Assembly: GCA_030837345.1 (NCBI GenBank) | Contig: JAUPKQ010000195.1 | Coordinates: 1 to 34,722 of the forward strand | DNA length: 34,722 nt | Direction of reading: 5' to 3' | DNA from: Actinomycetota bacterium | GTDB lineage: Bacteria > Actinomycetota > Actinomycetes > Actinomycetales > Kineosporiaceae | Translations under genes and position numbers: made by a program | Shown here: one piece after another, positions 23,873 through 31,904 of the stretch | Position numbering within the stretch: position 1 is the first letter of the stretch | Layout: each line of letters starts with the position of its first letter | Notes under the pieces: generated by a model | The model's input: the letters and a program-made list of their open reading frames with translations, nothing else | The model's database searches: none | What the model was told of the DNA's origin: nothing

Positions 23873-24520
23873 TCAGAGCGAGTACAGCTCACACCCGTAC
23901 CCGACGTTCCCGATCATCTCGGGGGCGGGCGAGCGCCCGTGGCCCAGGAGGCGCCGTCCCACGGCGAGCAGTTCCGCCGTCACCGACGCCCGGTCGCCGG
24001 ACACCCCGGGACCTGCGTCCCCGCGGGAGGATCGGTCACCGAACCAGGGGTTGCGCACCACGACGGGGTCGGGACCGGACACCGGGCCGGAGGATCCACC
24101 GGTCCCCGTCCCTCCCCGGAGGACGGCGTTGACCAGGGGCGCGTCCTGGGGATTCCGGGAACGCCATTCGAGAAGCAGCCACCGCAGGGAGCGGATCACG
24201 TCGTCCACGGTCTCCACCCGCACGGCGAGGATCCGGACGGCGAGCGTCCGAAGAAGAACCCTGCCGGTGCAGCTCGCCGGCCCGGCTGCCCGGATCCCCC
24301 GGGCGAGGAGCTCGGTAAGGGTCCGGACGAGTTCCCCGGACCGGGGACCGGCGGATATCCCTCCGGCTCTCCGCACCTCGTCGAGGCAGGTGAACACCAA
24401 TTCCAGTGGAAAGGACTCCCCGGCGCGGTCCGCCCGGGTGAGCTCCTCCACGCGGCCCGCGACGATCGTCCACGACGCCTCGGGCCACACTGCGCAGGGC
24501 TCATCCAGGCAGACGGTCAT
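23873..24520 (-). CDS. Unknown 215-residue protein
   Basis: I do not recognise a family. The first 135 residues are predicted by eye to be helical (ELVFTCLDEVRRA, LVRTLTELLARGIRAA, VDDVIRSLRWLLLEWRSRN); a Gly/Ser/Pro-rich loop separates them from a last helix (SVTAELLAVGRRLLGHG) and a C-terminal tail ending GYGCELYSL. There is no signal peptide or membrane helix. Its ATG overlaps the stop of the upstream unknown gene by ATGA, so the two proteins are made in a fixed ratio and may form a complex. Four cysteines are present without an obvious metal motif. Confidence 0.7.
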   Translation of the reverse strand: MTVCLDEPCAVWPEASWTIVAGRVEELTRADRAGESFPLELVFTCLDEVRRAGGISAGPRSGELVRTLTELLARGIRAAGPASCTGRVLLRTLAVRILAVRVETVDDVIRSLRWLLLEWRSRNPQDAPLVNAVLRGGTGTGGSSGPVSGPDPVVVRNPWFGDRSSRGDAGPGVSGDRASVTAELLAVGRRLLGHGRSPAPEMIGNVGYGCELYSL

Positions 24521-25062
24521 CGGGAGGCGCGACCTTCGGAAACCCGCACCGCCCGGAGCATGATCGGGGTGGTGGCGGCCGGGTCGGGAAGCTCAAGCAC
24601 CCGGGACGGCGCACCGGCGTCCGCACCCGCATCCGCACCGGCACAGGACCACTGCCGCAGCTGGGGCAGCAGGACGTGGGTGGCGAAGGCCCGCAGGGCC
24701 TCCGCACGGCGCGCCCGTTCCGCCGACCCGATCAGCGCCGGGGCTCCGACGAAGACGACGAGCCCGCATCCGGTCCCGGCCGAACCGGCGGAACGACCCG
24801 AACCACCCGAACCACCCGAACCAGCACGGACGGCGACCTGGATCCGGGTGAGGTCGAGGTCGGCGAGACCCGAGCCCGGGGCGACGTCGTCCAGGTCGAC
24901 CGGAGGAAACCCGGTCAGGTTCGACAGGTCGAGGACGGCGTGCCCACGGGCGTCACGCAGCGGAGGACGGGAGCGGATCTCCCGCAGGACGACGTCGACC
25001 GCGTACTGGATGGTCCTGACGTCACCGCCGTCGAACCGCAAAGTCACAGTGGATTCCGTCAT
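24517..25062 (-). CDS. Unknown 181-residue protein
   Basis: No family recognised. Residues 1-60 alternate strands and a helix (STVTLRFDGGDVRTIQYAVD, VVLREIRSR, HAVLDLSNLTGFPPVDLDDV). A Gly/Ser repeat (GSGGSGGSG) separates a second part (CGLVVFVGAPALIGSAERARR, LRAFATHVLLPQLRQWSC), then an AGADAGADAGAP repeat and a final strand. The ATG at 25062 follows GAGGGAG by seven bases. The gene is translationally coupled to the next and lies 134 bases downstream of DUF4352 copy 2 on the same strand. Soluble, no signal. Confidence 0.7.
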   Translation of the reverse strand: MTESTVTLRFDGGDVRTIQYAVDVVLREIRSRPPLRDARGHAVLDLSNLTGFPPVDLDDVAPGSGLADLDLTRIQVAVRAGSGGSGGSGRSAGSAGTGCGLVVFVGAPALIGSAERARRAEALRAFATHVLLPQLRQWSCAGADAGADAGAPSRVLELPDPAATTPIMLRAVRVSEGRASR

Positions 25063-25196
25063 GCCTTCGCTCCCTCATCGCCTCCAATTGCTGGGAGTAA
25101 CTGTTCATCACTGAGAGTGCATAGATGGGGAGGCGCGCTGACACGGCCCGGGCGTTCCCGCGAATCTCATCCACGGCTCCCGGCGCGGGCACCGGA

Positions 25197-25988
25197 TCAT
25201 CGGAGGTCGACCTCGACCCCACCGGACAGAACACTGTCGTGGAGGACGACACGATCCGGGGTGCTGTCGACGGGCACGTCGAAGACCAGCGTTCCCGTGA
25301 CGGAGGTTCCGGGATCGATCTGGTCGACGAGGTTCGACGGCGCCCCCAAGAAGATCGCAGCGGCCGGGTCCGCCGTGAACTGGCGGCCCGCGGTGTCGTG
25401 AAGCTTCTGGGCGAGGGACAAGAAGGTCTTGTTCTTGTCGCTGATGTTCCTCACCGTCACGGTGACGAGGAGGAAGGTGCCGTCCGACGTGGTGTTGACG
25501 AACTCGTTGCCGAGCCGCTTCTTCCTGGCGATCCCGGTGACGGTGAATTCGAACTTGCCGTCGCGCACCGGCGTCCCGACGCCCGGTACCGGTGGCGCGG
25601 GCCTCGGGGTGGGCCGGGTGGCGGGCTTCTGGGACGGCGGTGCGACCGTCCGGGACGGCGTGGGGCGGGTGGGCTGCGACGGAGTGTCCCCGCCCCGGCC
25701 CAGCACGAGGACGAGCGCGGTCCCGAGCACGCAGAGGACGAGCAGCACGGCGAGAACCCTCATCGCGACCCCGCCGGCCCGGCCCATCCTTCTCGACTGC
25801 TCCGGCGGGACCTCCGGGTACCACCCGGGATCGGGCTCATGGCCGCCGTACCCACCGCCCGGTGGAACGGGCAGCTCCTGGGTGTCCTGGAGGTTCGGCG
25901 GCGGGGGCTGGTCGAGCCACCGCGACAGCCCGGTCGCCGGATCGACGGTGTACTGCCGCCCGGAGGCGGGGTCCGTGTAGATCTCCAT
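25197..25988 (-). CDS. DUF4352 membrane protein with WW-like N terminus, copy 2
   Basis: A 263-residue paralogue of 22838-23719. It starts MEIYTDPASGRQYTVDPATG and continues LSRWLDQPPPP, a closer match to the C-terminal half of a WW domain (GRxY, V-D-x-x-T-G-x-S-x-W-x-x-P). After a Pro/Gly-rich stretch comes a transmembrane helix at about 76-96 (VLAVLLVLCVLGTALVLVLG), a Pro/Thr/Arg linker and a DUF4352 domain (GKFEFTVTGIARKKRLGNEF, FLLVTVTVRNISDKNKTF, FTADPAAAIFLG, GTLVFDVPVDSTPDRVVLHD). The ATG at 25988, eight bases after GGGAG, is chosen over an ORF extending to 26105 because copy 1 starts at the same residue. Cytoplasmic WW-like head and extracellular DUF4352 are inferred from the single helix. 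Confidence 0.87.
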   Translation of the reverse strand: MEIYTDPASGRQYTVDPATGLSRWLDQPPPPNLQDTQELPVPPGGGYGGHEPDPGWYPEVPPEQSRRMGRAGGVAMRVLAVLLVLCVLGTALVLVLGRGGDTPSQPTRPTPSRTVAPPSQKPATRPTPRPAPPVPGVGTPVRDGKFEFTVTGIARKKRLGNEFVNTTSDGTFLLVTVTVRNISDKNKTFLSLAQKLHDTAGRQFTADPAAAIFLGAPSNLVDQIDPGTSVTGTLVFDVPVDSTPDRVVLHDSVLSGGVEVDLR

Positions 25989-26133
25989 GAAGGGGGCTCC
26001 CGGTGTGACCTGCCCGGAACGGCGGGCACCACCTTTCCCCACGCGCACCCGATCCGGCATCCTGATCCACATAATCCCACTCCTCCTGACGACAACGACA
26101 GGCACTGCGAGGGGGTGCCCGGCCCGTCCGGGT

Positions 26134-26148
26134 GCTGTCCCTGACAGC
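26134..26148 (-). terminator. Hairpin between the GH3 and DUF4352 genes
   Basis: GCTGTC-CCT-GACAGC is a perfect 6-base stem, adjacent to a second GC-rich stem (GTGCCCGG with CCGGGTGC, one G-T pair) at 26115-26135. Together they lie between the GH3 stop and DUF4352 copy 2 and may separate the two transcripts. Confidence 0.5.
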
Positions 26149-26182
26149 GCCCCGGGATGCCTCTACCCGCCGGGTCCGGTGA

Positions 26183-27424
26183 TCAGCACGGGAGGATCCC
26201 GGCGCGGTGCTTGCTCAGCAGGACGTGGACGACGGCCTCGTCGAGGCGGGCGCGGAAGGCCGCCGAGCCGCGGGCCCGGGTGACGAGCGCCTGCCCGAGG
26301 ACCCCGGCGTCCTGGCGACGGACGGTCAGCACCATGTCGCCGCCGGCAGCGATGAAGTCCACCGCCCGCTGTCCGGCCGACCGGTCCTGAACGGCCTTCG
26401 CGACCCCGAGATCGTCGGAGACGACGAGCCCGGTGAATCCCAGGTTCGTGCGGAGCATCGAGATGATCGGCTCGGAGAAGACCGCCGGCTGGCCGGCGTC
26501 GAGCTTCGGGTAGCGGGCCGACGACATCATGACGGCTCCGGCGCCCGCGGCGACGCCGGCGACGAAGGGGCGCAGGTAGGCGTCGTCCTCGGTGGCCGTC
26601 GCGTCGACCGCGCCGTCCGAGAAGTCGGTGTTGACCGTGACGCGTCCAAGGCCCGGGAAGTGCTTGAGCGTCGCCTGGACCCCGGCCGCCTGGCTGCCCC
26701 GGACGACGGCCGTCACCTTCGTCGCCACGGTGGCGGGATCGGAGCCGTACTGCCTGCCGAGGGCCCCGATCGGGGGGTTCTGGGTCTTCCGGTTCGCGGG
26801 GACGGTGTCGGTCACCGGGGCGAAATTCATGGTCACCCCGACGGTGCGCAGGCTCTTGGTCCAGTCTTTCGTGCGCCGTTCGAGCAGGGCGGTGTCCCAG
26901 GTTCCCTGTTCGAGGGCGGAGGCGAGGGCGCCGATCCCGGTGCCGCGCAGGGTCTGGACCTTCCCGCCCTCCTGGTCGACGGCGACGTGCAACGGCACCC
27001 CGCCCGACCGGCTCCTGTCCCGCAGGTCCTTGACCTCGGGGGCGAGTCCTGAGATCGGGACGGCGCTTCGGCCGTGCAGGAAGACGCCACCGAGGCGGTA
27101 GGCGCGGACGACGCCCAGGGCCGTCGCGGGCGAGTGGACCGGCGTCGCGACCATCAGGACCTGCCCGGCCCGGTCGGTGGGCGTCATCCGGGCCAGGGTG
27201 GTCCTGGCGCATTCCCTCGCGGCCTCCGGGACGGTGTACGTCCCCGCCGGCGCCCCGGTCGACGCCGGTGGCAGCGACCCGCTCCCCCGGCCGGAGCCCT
27301 CCCGGCCGGAACCGTCCCGGCGAGCGGACGGCGTGGAGCCGCCCGGGGCGACGGAGCAGGCGGCCACGAGCAACAGACCCGCCACGGCGGTCCCCCGGGC
27401 CATCGCACGACGACGACCGGACAC
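26183..27424 (-). CDS. GH3-family lipoprotein, beta-N-acetylhexosaminidase-like
   Basis: A 413-residue lipoprotein with a lipobox LLVAAC (Cys23). The single GH3 barrel follows: LARMTPTDRAGQVLMV, VDQEGGKVQTLRG, NFAPVTDTVPANRKTQNPPI, KHFPGLG at 254-260 and VVSDDLGVA with Asp337 as the likely nucleophile. This layout is that of NagZ-type enzymes, which remove N-acetylglucosamine from muropeptides or chitooligosaccharides. The NagZ His-bearing loop is altered: KHFPGHG reads KHFPGLG, and NTD-F-S replaces the usual DSH. The GTG at 27424 has GGAAGG nine bases upstream; the ATG at 27403 is a possible alternative. It may work with the chitinase, but activity is uncertain. Confidence 0.87.
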   Translation of the reverse strand: MSGRRRAMARGTAVAGLLLVAACSVAPGGSTPSARRDGSGREGSGRGSGSLPPASTGAPAGTYTVPEAARECARTTLARMTPTDRAGQVLMVATPVHSPATALGVVRAYRLGGVFLHGRSAVPISGLAPEVKDLRDRSRSGGVPLHVAVDQEGGKVQTLRGTGIGALASALEQGTWDTALLERRTKDWTKSLRTVGVTMNFAPVTDTVPANRKTQNPPIGALGRQYGSDPATVATKVTAVVRGSQAAGVQATLKHFPGLGRVTVNTDFSDGAVDATATEDDAYLRPFVAGVAAGAGAVMMSSARYPKLDAGQPAVFSEPIISMLRTNLGFTGLVVSDDLGVAKAVQDRSAGQRAVDFIAAGGDMVLTVRRQDAGVLGQALVTRARGSAAFRARLDEAVVHVLLSKHRAGILPC

Positions 27425-27524
27425 CCCGATCAGCCTTCCACAGGTTGCCCCCGGCGACCGTCCGCGTACCCCTGGCGATCGTCCGCGCACCCCTGGCGAC
27501 CGGCTGCCCGGCACCGGCGACCGG

Positions 27525-27745
27525 TGTGGCACCATCGGATCCGACGGACGCGGAGGAACTCCGGTGCGGGTGGTGAGCCCAAGGCCGGGGCGGGCCCGCC
27601 ACTGTGACCGGGGAGCCGCTCCCCACCGATGGCCACTGGTGACCGGCGCGAGCCGGACGCCGGGAAGGCCGGGAGGCGGCGTCCGTGACCCGCCTGATCG
27701 GGCGGGCACGGGGAGCCGGGAGCCAGGACATTCCCGCCGTCCCGC
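27525..27745 (+). promoter_or_regulatory. Cobalamin riboswitch upstream of cobT
   Basis: The conserved elements appear in order: AGGAACTCCGGTG at about 27556, GGGCCCGCCACTGTGACCGG at 27593-27612, the B12-box-like GATGGCCACTGG at 27628-27639, GGGAAGGCCGGGAGGCGGC near 27662 and GAGCCGGGAGCCAGGACAT near 27712. The limits are approximate. It lies in the 396-base leader before cobT with the expression platform presumably at 27745-27820. Adenosylcobalamin binding would lower cobT expression. No other gene lies between it and cobT. Confidence 0.9.
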
Positions 27746-27820
27746 GTCCGGGCGTCCCGTCCGGGCCCGGCTTTCGGTGCCTGGCGGCGTGGAACCCCGT
27801 CATCCCTGGAAGGACCTCCT

Positions 27821-28960
27821 ATGCCGGATGTTCCCGGACGTCTTCTCGCCCGTACCCTCGCCGCCATCGGCCCCGCCGATCCGCAGGCCACGAAGGCGGC
27901 CCGCCTCCGGCAGCGGCACCTGACGAAACCACTCGGTTCGCTCGGCGTCCTGGAGGATCTCTCCGTGCAACTCGCGGGCCTGGCCGGGAGCTGCCCCCCG
28001 CCCGTGCCCGAGCCCGCCGCCGTCGCCGTGTTCGCGGCGGACCACGGCGTCGCCGTCCACGGCATCAGCGTCTGGCCCCAGGAGGTGACCGTGCAGATGG
28101 TCGCCAACTACCTGGCGGGAGGCGCCGCGGTCAACGTGTTCGCCCGGCAGGCGGGGGCGCACCTGACGGTGGTGGACGTCGGTATCGCGGGCCCGGTGGC
28201 GGACCCGCCCCCCGGCTGCCCCGTGCCCCTGCTGCGGCGGCGCGTCCGCCCGGGGACGGCGGACCTGACGACGGGTCCGGCGATGACCCGCGACGAGGCG
28301 GTCCGGTCGGTGGAGACCGGGATCACCGTCGCTCACGAACTGGTCGACGCCGGGTTCCGGTGCCTGCTCACGGCGGAGATGGGCATCGGCAACACGACGA
28401 CGTCCGCCGTCCTGATCGCCGCCTTCACCGGGGCCGGCGCGGACGCCGTCACCGGCCGGGGCGGTGGCCTCTCGACGGAACGGCGCCGGCACAAGGTCGC
28501 CGTCGTCCGGGCCGCCCTCGACCGCCACCGGCGCGACCAGAACAGGACCGACCAGAACAGGCCAGGCCCGGCGGACCCGCTCGGGGTGCTCGCGGACGTC
28601 GGCGGGCTCGAACACGGCGCGCTCGCCGGTCTCGTGCTCGGCGCGGCCGAGCGCCGGGTACCGGTGATCCTGGACGGCGTGATCGCCGGGGCGGCGGCCC
28701 TCGTCGCCGCGGCGCTGGCGCCGGACAGCATGGCGGCGTGTGTCGCGGGCCACCGGTCCGCCGAACCGGGGCACGCGATCACCCTCGAGCACCTCGGGCT
28801 CTCCCATCCCCTCGTCGACCTGGGTCTGCGACTGGGCGAGGGCACCGGAGCCCTGCTGGCGCTGCCCCTCGTTCAGACGGCGTGCCGGGCGCTGCGGGAG
28901 ATGGCGACCTTCGACTCGGGCGGCGTCTCCGTCCGCGACGAGTCGCTGGCCGACGATTGA
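27821..28960 (+). CDS. cobT: Nicotinate-nucleotide--dimethylbenzimidazole phosphoribosyltransferase
   Basis: A 379-residue enzyme that transfers phosphoribose from nicotinate mononucleotide to 5,6-dimethylbenzimidazole, making the lower ligand precursor of cobalamin. Recognisable motifs are RLTKPLGSLG-like RHLTKPLGSLGVLEDL, VAVFAADHGVAVHGIS, YLAGGAAVNVFARQ, LLTAEMGIGNTTTSA, LDGVIAGAAAL, and the C-terminal RLGEGTGALLA with Glu340 as the catalytic base. Length and order are normal (about 350 residues), apart from a small insertion with a duplicated DQNR unit near residue 242. The ATG follows GGAAGG by seven bases. It is the only cobalamin gene in the window and lies under the riboswitch. Confidence 0.95.
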   Translation: MPDVPGRLLARTLAAIGPADPQATKAARLRQRHLTKPLGSLGVLEDLSVQLAGLAGSCPPPVPEPAAVAVFAADHGVAVHGISVWPQEVTVQMVANYLAGGAAVNVFARQAGAHLTVVDVGIAGPVADPPPGCPVPLLRRRVRPGTADLTTGPAMTRDEAVRSVETGITVAHELVDAGFRCLLTAEMGIGNTTTSAVLIAAFTGAGADAVTGRGGGLSTERRRHKVAVVRAALDRHRRDQNRTDQNRPGPADPLGVLADVGGLEHGALAGLVLGAAERRVPVILDGVIAGAAALVAAALAPDSMAACVAGHRSAEPGHAITLEHLGLSHPLVDLGLRLGEGTGALLALPLVQTACRALREMATFDSGGVSVRDESLADD

Positions 28961-28984
28961 CGCCCGCAATGCCAGAATCACTCC

Positions 28985-30916
28985 ATGAGCCGGGATGACT
29001 ACCCCAAGTTATGGCAGGCGGTTCTCGGCGGCGGAGCCTCCTTCGCCCTCGGGGTGACGTGCAATCTCGTCACCGACGCGCTGCCCCCGCGCCCGTGGAT
29101 CCCGGTCATCAGTGCGGGGACCGCGTTCGTGATCTACCTTCCGGTGATCGTCGCCGAGGTCCGCCGGGCCCTCCAGCGCGGGGTCCCGGCGCAGGAGGCG
29201 GTCCTCACCGTCGTCGATCCGTCGGGGAACGAGGTGGGCCACGCCGTCCGGATCGTCTGGGGACGCTGGCTCGTCTGCCCGGCCAGGGTGGTCCTTCGCG
29301 CCCTGTCCCATCCCTGGTACGCAAGACCGCGACGGTCGGACACGGTGTCCCTCCGCGCACGGCGTCCCGGCGGCACGGCGACCGTGGAGGCGAAGGTCGC
29401 CCTGTGGGGTCCGGGCCGGGCCGGGGACGACGCGCGCCTCGCCGTCCTGCGCACCACGAAGCGGCTGCCGGGACGGGGTGGCCGGGCTCTCGGGGCGAGC
29501 GCGCCGGAGGTCGAGAGCGTCGCCGTCCTCCGTGCGGGAACGACGGGCGGAACGGCGGGGTGGGCTCCCGGGCGCCGGACGGGTGGGAGCGTCGAGCTCG
29601 ACGACGGCAGCACCGTGACGCCGGGGTCTGTCGTCGTGACGGACGACGCGTTCGTCGGTTTCGTCGAACCGGACGACGCCCAGCCCAGCGTCGGCACACC
29701 CCCCGGCGGCCCGGCGCCCGGACCGTCGGCCGCTCCGGCGCCCGGACCGGGGCTGACGCTCATCGATGCCCGGACGGCGGTCAGGCTGCGCTCGATCGCG
29801 GTGTCGCGACGGACGGCGATCACAGGCTGCACCGCCGCCGCCCTGGTGGGAGGCACCGCCGGGGGCGCCTACTGGTGGATCACCAGGCCCACCCGCGTGA
29901 ACGGCGCCGGATGGGACGTGCTCTTCGCCGGCGACGACGGCGGGCCCGCCCCGTGGCTGAGGGGCGGACCGGTGATCGAGCAGTTCACGAAGCAGTCAGG
30001 ACGGGAGGCTCTCCAGCTGACGACGGCGGAGCTTGAGGAGCTCGACGTCATCACCTCCCCGAACGACTTCATCGCGAGTGAACTCCGGCAGCACGTCAAG
30101 AGCCTGCTCGGCCGGGATCCGCTCGCCGTCGAGACGATCTGCACGGACTCGACCGTGGTCCTCGCCCGGCGAAGTTTCCTCCCGGCGATGGCCACGGGCC
30201 GCATGCTCGTGCGCCCGAAGGGCCGCGACGGCGTGTACCTCGACCTGGCCCGCTACCTGGAGTGTTGTCACACGCGCTGGAGTGACCTCGACCCAGCGCT
30301 CGCCAGGCTCGTCACGGACGTCGGCGGACAGCAGGTCACGATCGACACGGCCGATCCCCGGACGAGCGGCGGCGGACAGAACGTCCTCGCAGCCCTGGAG
30401 CGGACCCGTTCCACCATGCCCCGGAAGGAGCAGAAGGCGTCTGGCTTCGCGACGACAGAATCCCTCTGGCGGCATGACCCCTACCGGCAGGGTCCGTTGG
30501 CCCGGCGGATGCCGAGTTCGTCGTCTGACCTGCTCGACACCCTGCGGTCGGGAGACAGGCCCGTCATCTTCGCCTACGAGCACGACGCCCTGCGCGAGGT
30601 CACCACCGATCCGGGTCTGGTGCTTCTTCGCACGATCCGGGAGGCGAGGTTCACGCAGAAGCTCGTCGTCCTCACCGAAGCAGGCCAGACGATCCGCCGA
30701 CGCCTGCGCTCGTCCGCCGCCGCCGACTACCTCAGCGACCGCGGGATCAAGGTGCCGGGTCGCGAGACGAAGGTCGAAGCCCGTCTGCGGGCGCACCACG
30801 CCACCGTGGCAGGCCTGGTCGGTCGCGTGGAGGAGGTGAGTTGGCCCGCCGCACCGGTCGACCTGGACAAGGACTCCGTCGAGCGGTACCTCGCCCTCTT
30901 CGAACGCACGAGCTAA
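28985..30916 (+). CDS. Membrane fusion of a trypsin-like fold (no catalytic triad) and a solute-binding fold
   Basis: A 643-residue protein. Two membrane helices lie at about 12-32 and 38-58, followed by a basic stretch. Residues about 70-245 run like a trypsin-like domain (AVLTVVDPSGNEVGHAVRIV, WLVCPARVV where CAHVV is usual, LAVLRTTKRLP, TPGSVVVTDDAFVGFVEP where the Ser motif is usual), but the catalytic His and Ser appear lost. A third helix at about 276-298 follows an Arg pair. Residues about 305-640 resemble the solute-binding half of actinobacterial SBP-VWA proteins (ITSPNDFIASEL, DTADPRTSGGGQNVLAAL, KLVVLTEAGQTIRRRL, Gly-Ile-Lys-Val-Pro near the end). Positive-inside reasoning puts the first domain inside and the second outside. 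It starts 24 bases after cobT with no clear ribosome binding site. Function unknown. Confidence 0.7.
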   Translation: MSRDDYPKLWQAVLGGGASFALGVTCNLVTDALPPRPWIPVISAGTAFVIYLPVIVAEVRRALQRGVPAQEAVLTVVDPSGNEVGHAVRIVWGRWLVCPARVVLRALSHPWYARPRRSDTVSLRARRPGGTATVEAKVALWGPGRAGDDARLAVLRTTKRLPGRGGRALGASAPEVESVAVLRAGTTGGTAGWAPGRRTGGSVELDDGSTVTPGSVVVTDDAFVGFVEPDDAQPSVGTPPGGPAPGPSAAPAPGPGLTLIDARTAVRLRSIAVSRRTAITGCTAAALVGGTAGGAYWWITRPTRVNGAGWDVLFAGDDGGPAPWLRGGPVIEQFTKQSGREALQLTTAELEELDVITSPNDFIASELRQHVKSLLGRDPLAVETICTDSTVVLARRSFLPAMATGRMLVRPKGRDGVYLDLARYLECCHTRWSDLDPALARLVTDVGGQQVTIDTADPRTSGGGQNVLAALERTRSTMPRKEQKASGFATTESLWRHDPYRQGPLARRMPSSSSDLLDTLRSGDRPVIFAYEHDALREVTTDPGLVLLRTIREARFTQKLVVLTEAGQTIRRRLRSSAAADYLSDRGIKVPGRETKVEARLRAHHATVAGLVGRVEEVSWPAAPVDLDKDSVERYLALFERTS

Positions 30917-30935
30917 CGTCTGTTCCCGTCGCGAC

Positions 30936-31673
30936 TCAGCTCTTGTCGCAGGCGATGCCGTCCTTGTCGCTGTCGAGGTCGTAGACGTCGTTGCCGATCA
31001 CCCGGACCGGCCCCTGGACATACGCGGGACCGTTCCCTTTTCCCCCGGCGCAGTCGACGTCGCTGGCGATCGGCACGCAGGCCCCTGAGTAGTTCGGGTC
31101 GCAGTTCGACGCCGTGGTCGTGGGCCTCGTGCCCGTCGTCGTCCTCGTGGTGGTTGTGGTCGTCGTGGTCGTCGTGACGTCGACCGGCCCCTTCACCACG
31201 GCCGTCGTGGACGCCGTCGACGGGGCCTTCGGCTCCGGCGGCCTGGCCGTCTGCCGGACGACGCTCGTCACCGTCCTCGAAGGCGCGGACATCCTCGTGG
31301 TGACGATCCGCCGCGGGGCCAGCGGTTTCGCGACCGGCCGCCGGGTGGCGATCCTCCGGATGACCGGCACCCTGGTGATGGACACCCTCGTGATGGGCAC
31401 TCTCGTGACCGGCGTGCTCATCCTGGTGCTCTCCTCGGTACCCACCTCGGTGACCTCGTCGGCGCCCGCCCTCGTGTCCTCACCGATGGCTGGAGACGTC
31501 TCCGTCACGAGGGGCGTCCCCACCTGAGGTGTCTGCTCCTGCGGGGTCTGCGGGATCTGGGCCCCCGCCAGCGAGGTGCTGTCCGACTGCCCGCAGGCGA
31601 CCAGGAGCGCCGTCGAGGTAGCGATGACCACGAGAAGAGCCGTCCGAGCAGGACGATCGACATACCGGGTCAT
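30936..31673 (-). CDS. Lipoprotein with C-terminal Excalibur-type domain
   Basis: A 245-residue lipoprotein with lipobox LLVAC. A long, low-complexity extracellular stalk follows, holding degenerate TRVPITRVSITRVPV repeats and a run of ten threonines. The last 55 residues form an Excalibur-like domain (NCDPNYSGACVPIASDVDCA, NGPAYVQGPVRV, then DLDSDKDGIACDKS), in which Asp/Asn residues are thought to bind calcium and the cysteines to form disulfides. The ATG at 31673 follows AAGGTGAG by about ten bases; GTG 31700 has no binding site. It converges on the fusion gene with 19 bases between and diverges from the lipoprotein operon. Such domains occur on cell-surface proteins, with nucleases in some bacteria. 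Confidence 0.88.
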   Translation of the reverse strand: MTRYVDRPARTALLVVIATSTALLVACGQSDSTSLAGAQIPQTPQEQTPQVGTPLVTETSPAIGEDTRAGADEVTEVGTEESTRMSTPVTRVPITRVSITRVPVIRRIATRRPVAKPLAPRRIVTTRMSAPSRTVTSVVRQTARPPEPKAPSTASTTAVVKGPVDVTTTTTTTTTTRTTTGTRPTTTASNCDPNYSGACVPIASDVDCAGGKGNGPAYVQGPVRVIGNDVYDLDSDKDGIACDKS

Positions 31674-31904
31674 ATACCCGCATCTCACCTTGATCTTCAC
31701 GATGAAGACCTAACCACACCAACGCTTGCCTCCGCAGGGTGTTTGCCCAATTACTTATTGTTGTGCCCGGTGCGGTCTCCCCCATTCGCCCGATGGACAC
31801 GGAATCGACCACTCCCCCAAGAATAGATCTTGGTACAAATCTCCACACAGCGCTTATAGCGGCATACCTGCCGTCATGCCCGCCGGAACGGACAGGGAGC
31901 TCAC

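Noticed and set aside
31114-31527. Hydrophobic Val-rich frame on the plus strand
   Set aside because: It is the antisense of the threonine-repeat stalk of the Excalibur lipoprotein; the Val runs come from reading ACC/ACG codons backwards.
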